From: Flavobacteriaceae bacterium
GTDB taxonomy: Bacteria; Bacteroidota; Bacteroidia; Flavobacteriales; Flavobacteriaceae
Direction: 5' to 3'
DNA length: 62,101 bases
NCBI GenBank assembly: GCA_016764435.1
Contig: JAESRX010000039.1
Location: forward strand, 1 to 62,101
Part shown: piece after piece, positions 44,724 to 53,645 of the stretch
Layout: every line of letters starts with the position of its first letter
How positions within the stretch are numbered: the first letter of the stretch is position 1
Made by a program: the position numbers and the translations under genes
The notes under the pieces: model-generated
The model's input: only the letters and a program-made list of their open reading frames with translations
Database searches by the model: none
What the model was told of the DNA's origin: nothing

Positions 44724-44754
44724 CCTGTATATTGTAAGATATACAGGTTTTTTT
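44724..44754 (+). terminator. Terminator after purA
   Basis: Arms CCTGTATAT / ATATACAGG with a 6-base loop and a T run. Confidence 0.9.
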
Positions 44755-44820
44755 ATTTTCTAACAGAACTTTAATACTCGTTCTACTCAAAATGGTTATT
44801 TTTACCAGAAATTACATCCA

Positions 44821-46470
44821 TTGAAACAACTCTTTTTTATACTCTGTATTCTTTTCGTTTCTACAACGGAGGCGCAAACACGTAAAATTAAAATTTTAAG
44901 TGCCGATGATACCTTTAGTAATGTAAAAAAATATCCAGGAGCCATCGTGTCCATTGGCAATGTTTTTTTAGAACATGAAGGCGCTACTATGCGTTGTAAA
45001 ATGGCGATTCGATATGAGGACGATAACCGTTTAAAAGCCATTGGAGATGTGTTTTTTAACCAAGGTGATACTATTACGCAGACAAGTGATTATATTGAGT
45101 ATTTCGGGAATACACGATTGGTAAAATCCTATGGTAATGTCATTTTAAAAGACCCACTTATCACACTGAAAACGGATACCTTATATTTTGACAGAACCCT
45201 TCAGAAATTATACTACCCTACCCATGGGACCATCATCGACACAACCAATACATTAAAAAGTGAAAGAGGTACGTATTACTTACAAAACAATAAATTTGTA
45301 GCTCAAACTCATGTCAACGTATATAATGACAGCAATGATTTAATCTCCGAGCAATTGGAATATTTTACAGATTCTGGATTGGTGATTATTCAAGGTCCTT
45401 CTACCATAATTAACAAACAAGATAGTACCCGAATATACACGGAAAAAGGAGATTTTAATTCCAAAACAAAAATCTCTCACCTTTTAAAAAACTCCAAAAT
45501 ATATTTTAAAAATAGAATCATACAAGGAGATAGTATTTATTACAATCAACCCAATGAATTCTCTTCTCTTACCGGAAATATAAAAATAACAGATAGTCTT
45601 AACGCATCTGTGATAAAAGGAGGCTATGCCGAATTGTATCGGTTTAAAGATTCGTTGTTTATCACCAAACGTGCCGTCGCCATCTCATTGGTTGGGAAAG
45701 ATTCTATGTATGTGCACGGAAAGAAATTGATGATTACTGGAAAACCAGAACATCGCATACTACGCGCCTTTAGCCATGTGAAGTTTTTTAAAAATGATAT
45801 GAGTGGTAAATGCGATTCCATGCATGTGAATCAAAAAACAGGATTGACACAATTGTTCAAATTCCCGGTGATATGGGCTCAAGGAAATCAAATAAGTGGA
45901 GATACTATCCAATTATTATCCAACCCTATCACAGAAAAACTAGATTCCCTGAAAATCTTACGAAATGCCTTTATGATTCAAAAAGACTCGATTGGCTATA
46001 ATCAAATGGCAGGTAAAAGAATGCTCGGGAAATTTATAGACAACGATCTCCGTACCTTACACGTAATAGGGAACTGCCAAGTAGTCACATACGACCGAAA
46101 TGAAGCAAAAGAATTATTAGCCATTTCTTCCATGCGTAGTAGTCGTATCGAAATAGAAATGAAGGACAAAGAAATCCAATATATTACTCATTTTAGAAGT
46201 GTAAAAGGTGACACTTACCCCGTCGAAGATTTTCCAAAAGAAAAAAAACAAATCAAAGGTTTTTTATGGCGAGGCGATGAACAGCCCTTAAAAATGGAAG
46301 ATATTTTTATCCATGATAACATGGCTGAACTATTAGAAAAAAGTGCCCCCAAAACCATAGAAAAAGCGGTTATAACTCCTAAAAAGAGTCCTGCCATTTC
46401 AAAAACAAAAAAAGGCACGAGAAAAGGCACAAGAAAAGGAACAAGTCGTGGATTTAAAAAAAGAAACTAA
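44821..46470 (+). CDS. OstA/LptA-like secreted protein
   Basis: A 549-residue protein with a signal peptide (LFFILCILFVSTTEAQ). The mature part is a long series of beta-jellyroll strands of the OstA (LptA/LptD N-terminal) type: VSIGNVFLEHEGATMRCK, AIGDVFFNQGD and VKSYGNVILKDPLITLKTD. Proteins of this fold carry lipopolysaccharide across the periplasm, and this size suggests a fused or extended bridge component. The start is TTG at 44821. The C-terminal 45 residues are very basic and contain a tandem KGTR repeat. Its stop overlaps the ATG of the aminotransferase gene by one base. Confidence 0.82.
   Translation: MKQLFFILCILFVSTTEAQTRKIKILSADDTFSNVKKYPGAIVSIGNVFLEHEGATMRCKMAIRYEDDNRLKAIGDVFFNQGDTITQTSDYIEYFGNTRLVKSYGNVILKDPLITLKTDTLYFDRTLQKLYYPTHGTIIDTTNTLKSERGTYYLQNNKFVAQTHVNVYNDSNDLISEQLEYFTDSGLVIIQGPSTIINKQDSTRIYTEKGDFNSKTKISHLLKNSKIYFKNRIIQGDSIYYNQPNEFSSLTGNIKITDSLNASVIKGGYAELYRFKDSLFITKRAVAISLVGKDSMYVHGKKLMITGKPEHRILRAFSHVKFFKNDMSGKCDSMHVNQKTGLTQLFKFPVIWAQGNQISGDTIQLLSNPITEKLDSLKILRNAFMIQKDSIGYNQMAGKRMLGKFIDNDLRTLHVIGNCQVVTYDRNEAKELLAISSMRSSRIEIEMKDKEIQYITHFRSVKGDTYPVEDFPKEKKQIKGFLWRGDEQPLKMEDIFIHDNMAELLEKSAPKTIEKAVITPKKSPAISKTKKGTRKGTRKGTSRGFKKRN
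46411..46446 (+). repeat. Three 12-bp tandem repeats coding KGTR
   Basis: Units AAAGGCACGAGA, AAAGGCACAAGA and AAAGGAACAAGT lie head to tail at the end of the OstA-like gene. They encode a basic Lys-Gly-Thr-Arg/Ser repeat and could change in number by slippage. Confidence 0.8.
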
Positions 46471-47657
46471 TGCTTAAAACAGATTTTTTTAAACACCAAG
46501 CACAAACATCAGAACATCCATTGGCATTAGAAATTAGCCATGCTCAAGGCTCTTATGTTTACGACGTAGATCAGAAGGAGTATTTGGACTTTATAGCCGG
46601 GGTTTCCGCAAACACCCTAGGACACAATCACCCTGTAATAAGTGCTGCTATTACTGACCAAGTAAGTAAATATACGCATGTAATGGTCTATGGCGAATTT
46701 ATTCAACAGCCCGCGGTTAAATTATGTAAATTCATAGCTGACCACTGCCCTGCTCCACTAGACACTACCTACTTAACTAACTCTGGTACTGAAGCCACAG
46801 AAGGCGCATTAAAACTCGCAAAAAGAGCGACAGGAAGGCATGAAATTATAGCTGCCAAAAACTCCTACCATGGAAATACCCAAGGATCCATGAGTGTCTC
46901 AGGTGCTGAACAACAGAACCGAGCATTTAGACCACTCATTCCAGGAATTAAATTTATCAGCTTTAATAATGAGCAAGATTTAGAAAAAATAACAAAAAAC
47001 ACAGCCGCAGTAATTTTAGAAACAATACAAGGAGGTGCTGGATTTATTGTCGCAGAAAATAACTATTTACAAAAAGTTAGAGAACGCTGTAACCAAGTCG
47101 GCGCCTTACTGATTTTAGACGAAATTCAATCTGGAATTGGACGCACAGGAAAACTCTTTTGTTTTGAACATCACAACATTGTTCCTGATATTGTGGTTAC
47201 CGGAAAAGGACTTGGTGGAGGGATGCCTATTGGTGCTTTTATTACCTCTAATAAATTAATGAGCCTGCTTAAAACCGCCCCCAAATTAGGTCATATTACT
47301 ACTTTTGGAGGACATCCAGTCATCGCAGCGGCTGCACTAGCCACGCTCGAAAGTTTGTATCAAGAAGATTTAATGTCTCAAATAGCGACAAAAGAGGCGC
47401 TCTTCAGAAAATTATTACAACATCCTGCCATCCTTGAAATTAGAGGACAAGGGTTAATGCTCGCTCCCCTATTTAAAAATCCAGAAATTGCAACGAAAGT
47501 TATTTTAGCCTGTCTAGAAAAAGGATTGTTTCTGTTTTGGTTGTTATTTGAAGGAAGTGCCGTGAGAATTACTCCCCCACTAACTATTTCCAAAGAAGAA
47601 ATCACCAAAGGTTGCGCAATAATTATTGAGGTAATGAATACCTTGGAATTAGAATAG
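46470..47657 (+). CDS. Class III aminotransferase
   Basis: A 395-residue PLP enzyme of the acetylornithine/ornithine/4-aminobutyrate group. The PLP lysine is K246 in VVTGKGLGGGMPIGAF; LILDEIQSGIGRTGKLF gives the cofactor Asp, and TNSGTEATEGALKLAKR the phosphate site. The closest well-known types are acetylornithine and ornithine aminotransferases, but arg genes are not adjacent, so the amino donor is open. Translation is probably coupled to the OstA-like gene (TAATG). Confidence 0.92.
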   Translation: MLKTDFFKHQAQTSEHPLALEISHAQGSYVYDVDQKEYLDFIAGVSANTLGHNHPVISAAITDQVSKYTHVMVYGEFIQQPAVKLCKFIADHCPAPLDTTYLTNSGTEATEGALKLAKRATGRHEIIAAKNSYHGNTQGSMSVSGAEQQNRAFRPLIPGIKFISFNNEQDLEKITKNTAAVILETIQGGAGFIVAENNYLQKVRERCNQVGALLILDEIQSGIGRTGKLFCFEHHNIVPDIVVTGKGLGGGMPIGAFITSNKLMSLLKTAPKLGHITTFGGHPVIAAAALATLESLYQEDLMSQIATKEALFRKLLQHPAILEIRGQGLMLAPLFKNPEIATKVILACLEKGLFLFWLLFEGSAVRITPPLTISKEEITKGCAIIIEVMNTLELE

Positions 47658-48019
47658 ATCTAAAGTAGCCCTTAAACTTCTGACGATTATCTACGGATCT
47701 TTTTACTAGTTTTTCGATTTTCATACATAGACATATCTTATACCTCACTCAACCTATACACGTCTAAACCTACTACCTCTATAGTTATCAATTAATTACA
47801 CGTAAGAATTAATTGGTTCTCAGCTCTGAAACACAACTTATAGAAACGTTGCCAAAAGAAGCTGAAGACCCGTGATTCACTTAAAAATTATAAGATTTGA
47901 TTCTGTTTTTTTATTATAAACACAATTAAAGTCTTAAATTTATCACCGCCTGGATATAAGGTCCTTATATTTTAGCACTGCAAAAAGAAAAAGAAAAAAA
48001 AACGCTATAATAAACTGCT
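47658..48019. other. Intergenic region before the A2M gene
   Basis: No ORF or RNA gene is visible. It contains a short palindrome at 47954-47970 near the A2M start and AT-rich DNA otherwise. No clear terminator for the aminotransferase gene was found. Confidence 0.5.
47954..47970. promoter_or_regulatory. Candidate operator, ATATAAG-GTC-CTTATAT
   Basis: A perfect 7-base inverted repeat with a 3-base spacer, 50 bp upstream of the A2M start. It may be a regulator site; a short RNA hairpin is the alternative. Confidence 0.35.
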
Positions 48020-51000
48020 ATGAAAACTACAAGAATACTGTTTCTATTAATGACACTTTTAGGTGTATTATCATGTACCGAGGAAAAGACAAGTACTGAC
48101 AATTTATTTAATTTTAGAGATTATATAAATTATACAACTTCCGGTAGTGTATCCGTTACAAAACCTATTTACATTAGTGTATCCAAAAATGTAAAAGGAT
48201 GGGAAAAAGGAGAGGAAATTACAACTTCTCTGGTAGAAATAATTCCAACTGTTTCAGGTAAACTAATTGTAAAAAATAGTCATACTGTTATGTTTGTACC
48301 CGATGAGGACTTATCCCCTGATACAGAATATACAGTCCTTGTAAAATTAAATGAAATCTATAAAAACATTGACTCCGAATTTAAAACATTCATTTTCCAG
48401 TTTAAAACTTTCAAACCGAATTTCACAGTCATTACGAATAATTTACAATCATACAATAAAGAATCACAATATATTGAAGGTCAGTTAAAATCGTCAGATT
48501 TCATAAGCATCAAAAAGGCAAAACAACTCCTAAAAGCGACACAAAAAGGAAAACAACTAAAGATTCAATGGAATGAAACTCGTCAGAATAACACCTTATT
48601 TGATTTTAAAATAGATAGTATAAAACGATTTGAAGAGGATAGTGAAATCTCTATAAAATGGGATGGAAAACCAATACAATCCACCAATACTGGAACACAA
48701 ACAATAGTGATTCCAGGAAAAAACAATTTCACCATCACACAAGTAACTGTAGTTCAATACCCCGAACAATACGTTTCTATTAATTTCTCTGACCCCTTAA
48801 AAAAGCAACAAAACTTTGATGGCTTAATTCGTATTCAACAGGTAACAAAACCAAAATACATCGTAGATGGGAATGTATTAAGAGTCTATCCTAATGCACC
48901 ACTAACAGGAAATATATTAGTAGATGTTTTTCAAGGGATTAAGAATAAAGGCCATTATAAACTAGCGTATCCTTTCTCTGAAACGATCAATTTTAAGGAG
49001 CTAAAACCACAAGTACGCTTGATTGGAAATGGGACTATTTTACCTAACTCAGCACAACTTACTTTTAATTTCGAAGCGGTTAATTTAAAAGCAGTAGACG
49101 TACGTGTTATCCAAATTTTCGAAGACAATATCCTTCAGTTTTTACAAGATAATAATTTAAATGGAAACAATAAAAATGATATCAGACGTGTGGGGCGTCG
49201 CATTGCGAAGCAAACAATTAACTTGGAAAAAAACACTCAAGAAAGCAGTGGTGTTTGGAAATCCTATAGCATAGATTTATCTAAATTTTTCAAGACAGAT
49301 CCCGGAGCTATCTACAGGATTGAATTAAGTTTCAAAAAAGAATATTCACTTTATAATTGTGAAGCAAACCAACACGATACAACCGAAGAAGATGAAGAAG
49401 ATGATTATGATTATTATGACGATGCCTATTACGAAGAAGACATTTATGATCAAAAAACAATTGATGATGATGATTTACGTGAAGAAGCTTACTGGAATAA
49501 CGTCGTATATCGCTACAAAAATTATCAGTATAACTGGGACGAACGAAACAACCCTTGCCATGACGCGTATTACAAAGAAAACAGGTTTATAGCTCAAAAT
49601 TTGCTTGCTTCAAATCTTGGAATTATTGCAAAAAAAGGATTGAATAACACCTACTATTTTGCAGTATCCAATATTTTAAACACTGCTCCAGAAGCCAATG
49701 CTAGTATTAAATTATATAATTTTCAACAACAGGAAATTGCTGCCGTAAATACAGATAATAATGGTTTAGCTAAAGTGAAGGTAAAAGAGTACGCCGCATT
49801 TGTGATTGTCTCTAAAGGAAAAAACACCACCTATCTAAAATTAAAAGAAGGAAATTCTTTATCGCTAAGTAAATTTGATGTCTCAGGTGGGCGTTTACAA
49901 CATGGACTTAAGGGATATCTATATGCAGAACGTGGTGTTTGGAGACCCGGAGACAGTATTCACTTAACTTTTATATTGAATGACCGTGCGAATAAACTAC
50001 CTAAAAATCATCCTGTAAAACTTGAAATTACAGCTCCTAATGGAACCTTGGTCTATAAAAAAGCAACCACTGTTCATGTCCAACAGTTTTTTAAATTTAC
50101 AGTCCCTACAGAGACCCATTTTAAAACGGGAAATTACACGGCAAAAATTTCTGTTGGTGGGGCTAAATTTTATAAAAACTTAAAAATTGAAACGATTAAG
50201 CCCAATCGTTTTAAAATTAAAATTGATTTTAAAAACAAGTTATTGACTAATACGGAAGCACTCGATGGAACTCTAGAGGTTAGTTGGCTTCATGGAGCCC
50301 CCGCAAAAAACGTAAAGGCAGAAATTAAAGCAAAAATAACAAGTGCAACTAGCGGTTTTAAAGGATATAAAAAGTACCTGTTCAGTGATCCTTCCAGATC
50401 CTTTAACCCTGAAGAATTGACTATTTTTGATGGAAATGTTGATGCAGATGGTTTTGCAAAAATCGAGCATCCACTAAAAGTAGCGAACAATGCTCCAGGG
50501 CTCTTAAAGGTTCAGTTTTTAGTACGTGCTTTTGAAAGTGGTGGTGATTTTTCTATGGATGCATTTACTAAAACATATGCTCCTTACACCTCCTTTGTAG
50601 GAATACGCTCACCAAAAGGAAATGCCTACGGATCTTATTACACAGATGAAAAACAAGCCTTTGACCTTGTGGTCTTAGACGCCAAAGGAACTCCAATAAA
50701 ACGAAAAAATCTAGAAGTAAATATCTACAAAATAGAATGGCGTTGGTGGTGGAACTCCTCCTACGACAACTTATCAAGCTATACTTCTAGTAATTACCAT
50801 AGACCCTACAAAAACTTTAAAATTAGTACGAATTCAAAAGGAAAAGCGACACTAAACATCAATATTCCCGACAAAGATAGAGGTCGTTATTTAATACGAA
50901 TTACAGATCCTGTAAGTGGGCATGCCACCGGTAGGACTGCATATTTCTACAAGAATTGGTGGGAGAAATCTCCTTCAAAAGACAAAGAAGCCGCAAAAAT

Positions 51001-53599
51001 GCTGGTATTTTCAACAGATAAAGAAAAATATAATGTCGGAGAAACTGCCCGTGTCACATTTCCGTCGGGAGCTGAAGGCCGTGCATTATTAAGCATTGAA
51101 AATGGAACCGAAGTCGTAGACTACAAATGGGTAAAAACAAGTAAAGGTCAAACAACTATCGAAATACCAATAACTTCGAACATGGCTCCAAATGTGTTTA
51201 TAAATATTTCATTATTGCAACCACATGCCAAAACAACAAATGATTTACCGATACGCTTATACGGAGTAATCCCGATGCTGGTAGAAGACCCCTCTACATT
51301 ACTAGCGCCAATTCTAGACATGCCTAATACCTTACGTCCAGCTCAAGCATTTGAACTTAGAGTCTCCGAAAAAAACAATAAAAAAATGACCTATACCATA
51401 GCCATGGTAGAAGAAGGATTGTTGGGATTAACGAGATTTAAAACCCCAAATGCATGGGATGAATTTTATAAACGAGAAGCTTTAGGTGTAAAAACTTGGG
51501 ATATATATGATGATGTAATAGGCGCTTATAGTGGAAGTATTGATCAGATATTTGCCATTGGAGGAGATGCAAGTCTCACCAAAGGGAAAAACAAAAAAGC
51601 AAATCGTTTTAAACCAGTAGTCACGTATTTAGGTCCGTTTACCTTAATGCCAGGAGCTAGTAAATCACACAAAATTAAATTACCGAATTACATTGGAGCT
51701 GTCCGTACCATGATTGTTGCTGGAAATAATCTAAATGAAGCTTATGGAAGTACCGATAAAACAGTCAGCGTTAAAAAACCGTTGATGGTTCTGGCGTCCA
51801 TTCCAAGAAAATTAAGTCCTGGTGAAAAAGTAACACTACCCGTAACCGTTTTCGCCATGAGTCCTAACATTAAAAACGTTCATATTCAACTTAAATTAAG
51901 TAATGGAATTTCTATTGTGGGCCCTACATCTAAAAAACTAAACTTTGTAAAGCCTGGAGAACAAATGACTTATTTTCAGTTGGATGTTCGCAAGGCTAAA
52001 GGAATTAATACCATAGAAGTAATCGCTACAGGAAATGGAGAAAAATCAACATATAAAGTTGAACTAGATGTCGTAAACCCCAACCCTATCACCTCTAAAT
52101 CCATTACTAAAACACTAGAGGCAAATGCGACCACTACGCTAAAATTCAACACCTTTGGTGTGATGGGTTCTAATAGTGCAACCGTCGAGTTTTCTACAAT
52201 ACCTCCCATGGATTTTACACGACGCTTACAGTATTTAATACAATACCCTCATGGCTGTGTAGAGCAGACAACATCAAGCGTTTTCCCTCAATTATATTTA
52301 AACGATATTTTTGATTTAACTTTTGATAAAAAACAAAAAATGCAACAAAACATTGAAGATGGAATCAAACGTCTGTCTCAATTCCAAACATCCAATGGAG
52401 GCATGAGCTACTGGATGGGTGAAAAGAAGAGCACAGATTGGGGTACAAGTTATGCAGGGCATTTTATGATTGAAGCGGAAAAGAAAGGTTTTGTACTTCC
52501 CTTATCATTTAAAATTAATTGGATCGCCTATCAGCAAGAAGCTTCAAGAAACTGGAATCCTAGTTATAAATCGTACAGTACAGATTTAGCACAGGCCTAC
52601 CGTCTTTATACATTGGCCTTAGCAGGAAAACCAGATTTATCTGCCATGAACAGGTTACGTGAGTTTACAGAAATATCAAATGAAGGGAAATGGAGATTAG
52701 CCGCTGCCTATGCATTGGCAGGACAAAAAGAAGCCAGTAATGCAATTTCTAAAACAGCTAATATCGAATTCAGACAAGTAAAGGGAAATTATTACACCTA
52801 TGGCTCTATAGACAGAAATCGTGCAATGGCATTAGAAACGATGGTTCTTACCCATGATAAACGTGTAAAAAGCCTTTCACAATCCATCGCAAAAAAAATG
52901 TCTAGTAATCAATGGATGAGTACACAAACAACCGCTTATAGTTTACTAGCAATGGCGAAAATGGTCACTGAAAATGGAGGAAAAACGTTGCAATTAAATT
53001 ACACCTTTAATGGAAAAACAGCAACTATCGATACTAAAAGTACGATTGCTCTACGTAATTTACCAGTTACAGCCGGGAAAAACTCGCTACACATCAAAAA
53101 CAATCAAGGAAACGTCGTATTTGTCACGATCTTAAATTCAGGAAAGCTTCCTTTAGGAGAGGAACTTGTAGCACAACGAGGCTTAAGTATTTCCGTTAAA
53201 TACAAAGATTTAAAAGGGAATAGTATGGATATTTCTAAGCTACAACAAGGAGAAGATTTCATTGCAACTGTTCGCGTCAGTAACCTAAAAAATGAACCTA
53301 TAAATAACATTGCTCTAACGCAACTATTTCCTTCTGGTTGGGAAATTGTAAACACTCGATTTACCGATTTTGGAGAAGCAACTACTAACCAAGCACGATA
53401 TACAGATATTAGAGGCAATAAAGTGCTTTTTTACTTTGATCTTAATAAAAGAGGAGAACACGGAACAAAAACATTTAATATCATGTTAAATGCCTCCTAT
53501 TTAGGTAGCTATTATTTACCCGGACTTCAAGCAGAAGCCATGTATGACAATACGTTTTTAGTACGGACAAAAGGGCGTTGGATTACTGTAAAAAAATAA
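48020..53599 (+). CDS. Bacterial alpha-2-macroglobulin family lipoprotein
   Basis: An 1859-residue exported protein of the A2M (YfhM) family, which traps proteases in the periplasm. The signal is a lipoprotein one (GVLSCTEEK). A large series of macroglobulin beta-domains precedes the A2M core, which starts near GYLYAERGVWRPGDS. The thioester motif CVEQ is intact at residues 1413-1416, inside an alpha-helical domain that continues past TSNGGMSYWMGEK, followed by the C-terminal receptor-like domain. An acidic insert rich in Asp, Glu and Tyr (about residues 453-485) is unusual. The PBP1C gene follows after 46 bp, the standard pairing of the family. Confidence 0.95.
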   Translation: MKTTRILFLLMTLLGVLSCTEEKTSTDNLFNFRDYINYTTSGSVSVTKPIYISVSKNVKGWEKGEEITTSLVEIIPTVSGKLIVKNSHTVMFVPDEDLSPDTEYTVLVKLNEIYKNIDSEFKTFIFQFKTFKPNFTVITNNLQSYNKESQYIEGQLKSSDFISIKKAKQLLKATQKGKQLKIQWNETRQNNTLFDFKIDSIKRFEEDSEISIKWDGKPIQSTNTGTQTIVIPGKNNFTITQVTVVQYPEQYVSINFSDPLKKQQNFDGLIRIQQVTKPKYIVDGNVLRVYPNAPLTGNILVDVFQGIKNKGHYKLAYPFSETINFKELKPQVRLIGNGTILPNSAQLTFNFEAVNLKAVDVRVIQIFEDNILQFLQDNNLNGNNKNDIRRVGRRIAKQTINLEKNTQESSGVWKSYSIDLSKFFKTDPGAIYRIELSFKKEYSLYNCEANQHDTTEEDEEDDYDYYDDAYYEEDIYDQKTIDDDDLREEAYWNNVVYRYKNYQYNWDERNNPCHDAYYKENRFIAQNLLASNLGIIAKKGLNNTYYFAVSNILNTAPEANASIKLYNFQQQEIAAVNTDNNGLAKVKVKEYAAFVIVSKGKNTTYLKLKEGNSLSLSKFDVSGGRLQHGLKGYLYAERGVWRPGDSIHLTFILNDRANKLPKNHPVKLEITAPNGTLVYKKATTVHVQQFFKFTVPTETHFKTGNYTAKISVGGAKFYKNLKIETIKPNRFKIKIDFKNKLLTNTEALDGTLEVSWLHGAPAKNVKAEIKAKITSATSGFKGYKKYLFSDPSRSFNPEELTIFDGNVDADGFAKIEHPLKVANNAPGLLKVQFLVRAFESGGDFSMDAFTKTYAPYTSFVGIRSPKGNAYGSYYTDEKQAFDLVVLDAKGTPIKRKNLEVNIYKIEWRWWWNSSYDNLSSYTSSNYHRPYKNFKISTNSKGKATLNINIPDKDRGRYLIRITDPVSGHATGRTAYFYKNWWEKSPSKDKEAAKMLVFSTDKEKYNVGETARVTFPSGAEGRALLSIENGTEVVDYKWVKTSKGQTTIEIPITSNMAPNVFINISLLQPHAKTTNDLPIRLYGVIPMLVEDPSTLLAPILDMPNTLRPAQAFELRVSEKNNKKMTYTIAMVEEGLLGLTRFKTPNAWDEFYKREALGVKTWDIYDDVIGAYSGSIDQIFAIGGDASLTKGKNKKANRFKPVVTYLGPFTLMPGASKSHKIKLPNYIGAVRTMIVAGNNLNEAYGSTDKTVSVKKPLMVLASIPRKLSPGEKVTLPVTVFAMSPNIKNVHIQLKLSNGISIVGPTSKKLNFVKPGEQMTYFQLDVRKAKGINTIEVIATGNGEKSTYKVELDVVNPNPITSKSITKTLEANATTTLKFNTFGVMGSNSATVEFSTIPPMDFTRRLQYLIQYPHGCVEQTTSSVFPQLYLNDIFDLTFDKKQKMQQNIEDGIKRLSQFQTSNGGMSYWMGEKKSTDWGTSYAGHFMIEAEKKGFVLPLSFKINWIAYQQEASRNWNPSYKSYSTDLAQAYRLYTLALAGKPDLSAMNRLREFTEISNEGKWRLAAAYALAGQKEASNAISKTANIEFRQVKGNYYTYGSIDRNRAMALETMVLTHDKRVKSLSQSIAKKMSSNQWMSTQTTAYSLLAMAKMVTENGGKTLQLNYTFNGKTATIDTKSTIALRNLPVTAGKNSLHIKNNQGNVVFVTILNSGKLPLGEELVAQRGLSISVKYKDLKGNSMDISKLQQGEDFIATVRVSNLKNEPINNIALTQLFPSGWEIVNTRFTDFGEATTNQARYTDIRGNKVLFYFDLNKRGEHGTKTFNIMLNASYLGSYYLPGLQAEAMYDNTFLVRTKGRWITVKK

Positions 53600-53645
53600 T
53601 TATAATATCAACTAAAATTTTTTAACGTATTCAATTTTTTAAAAT

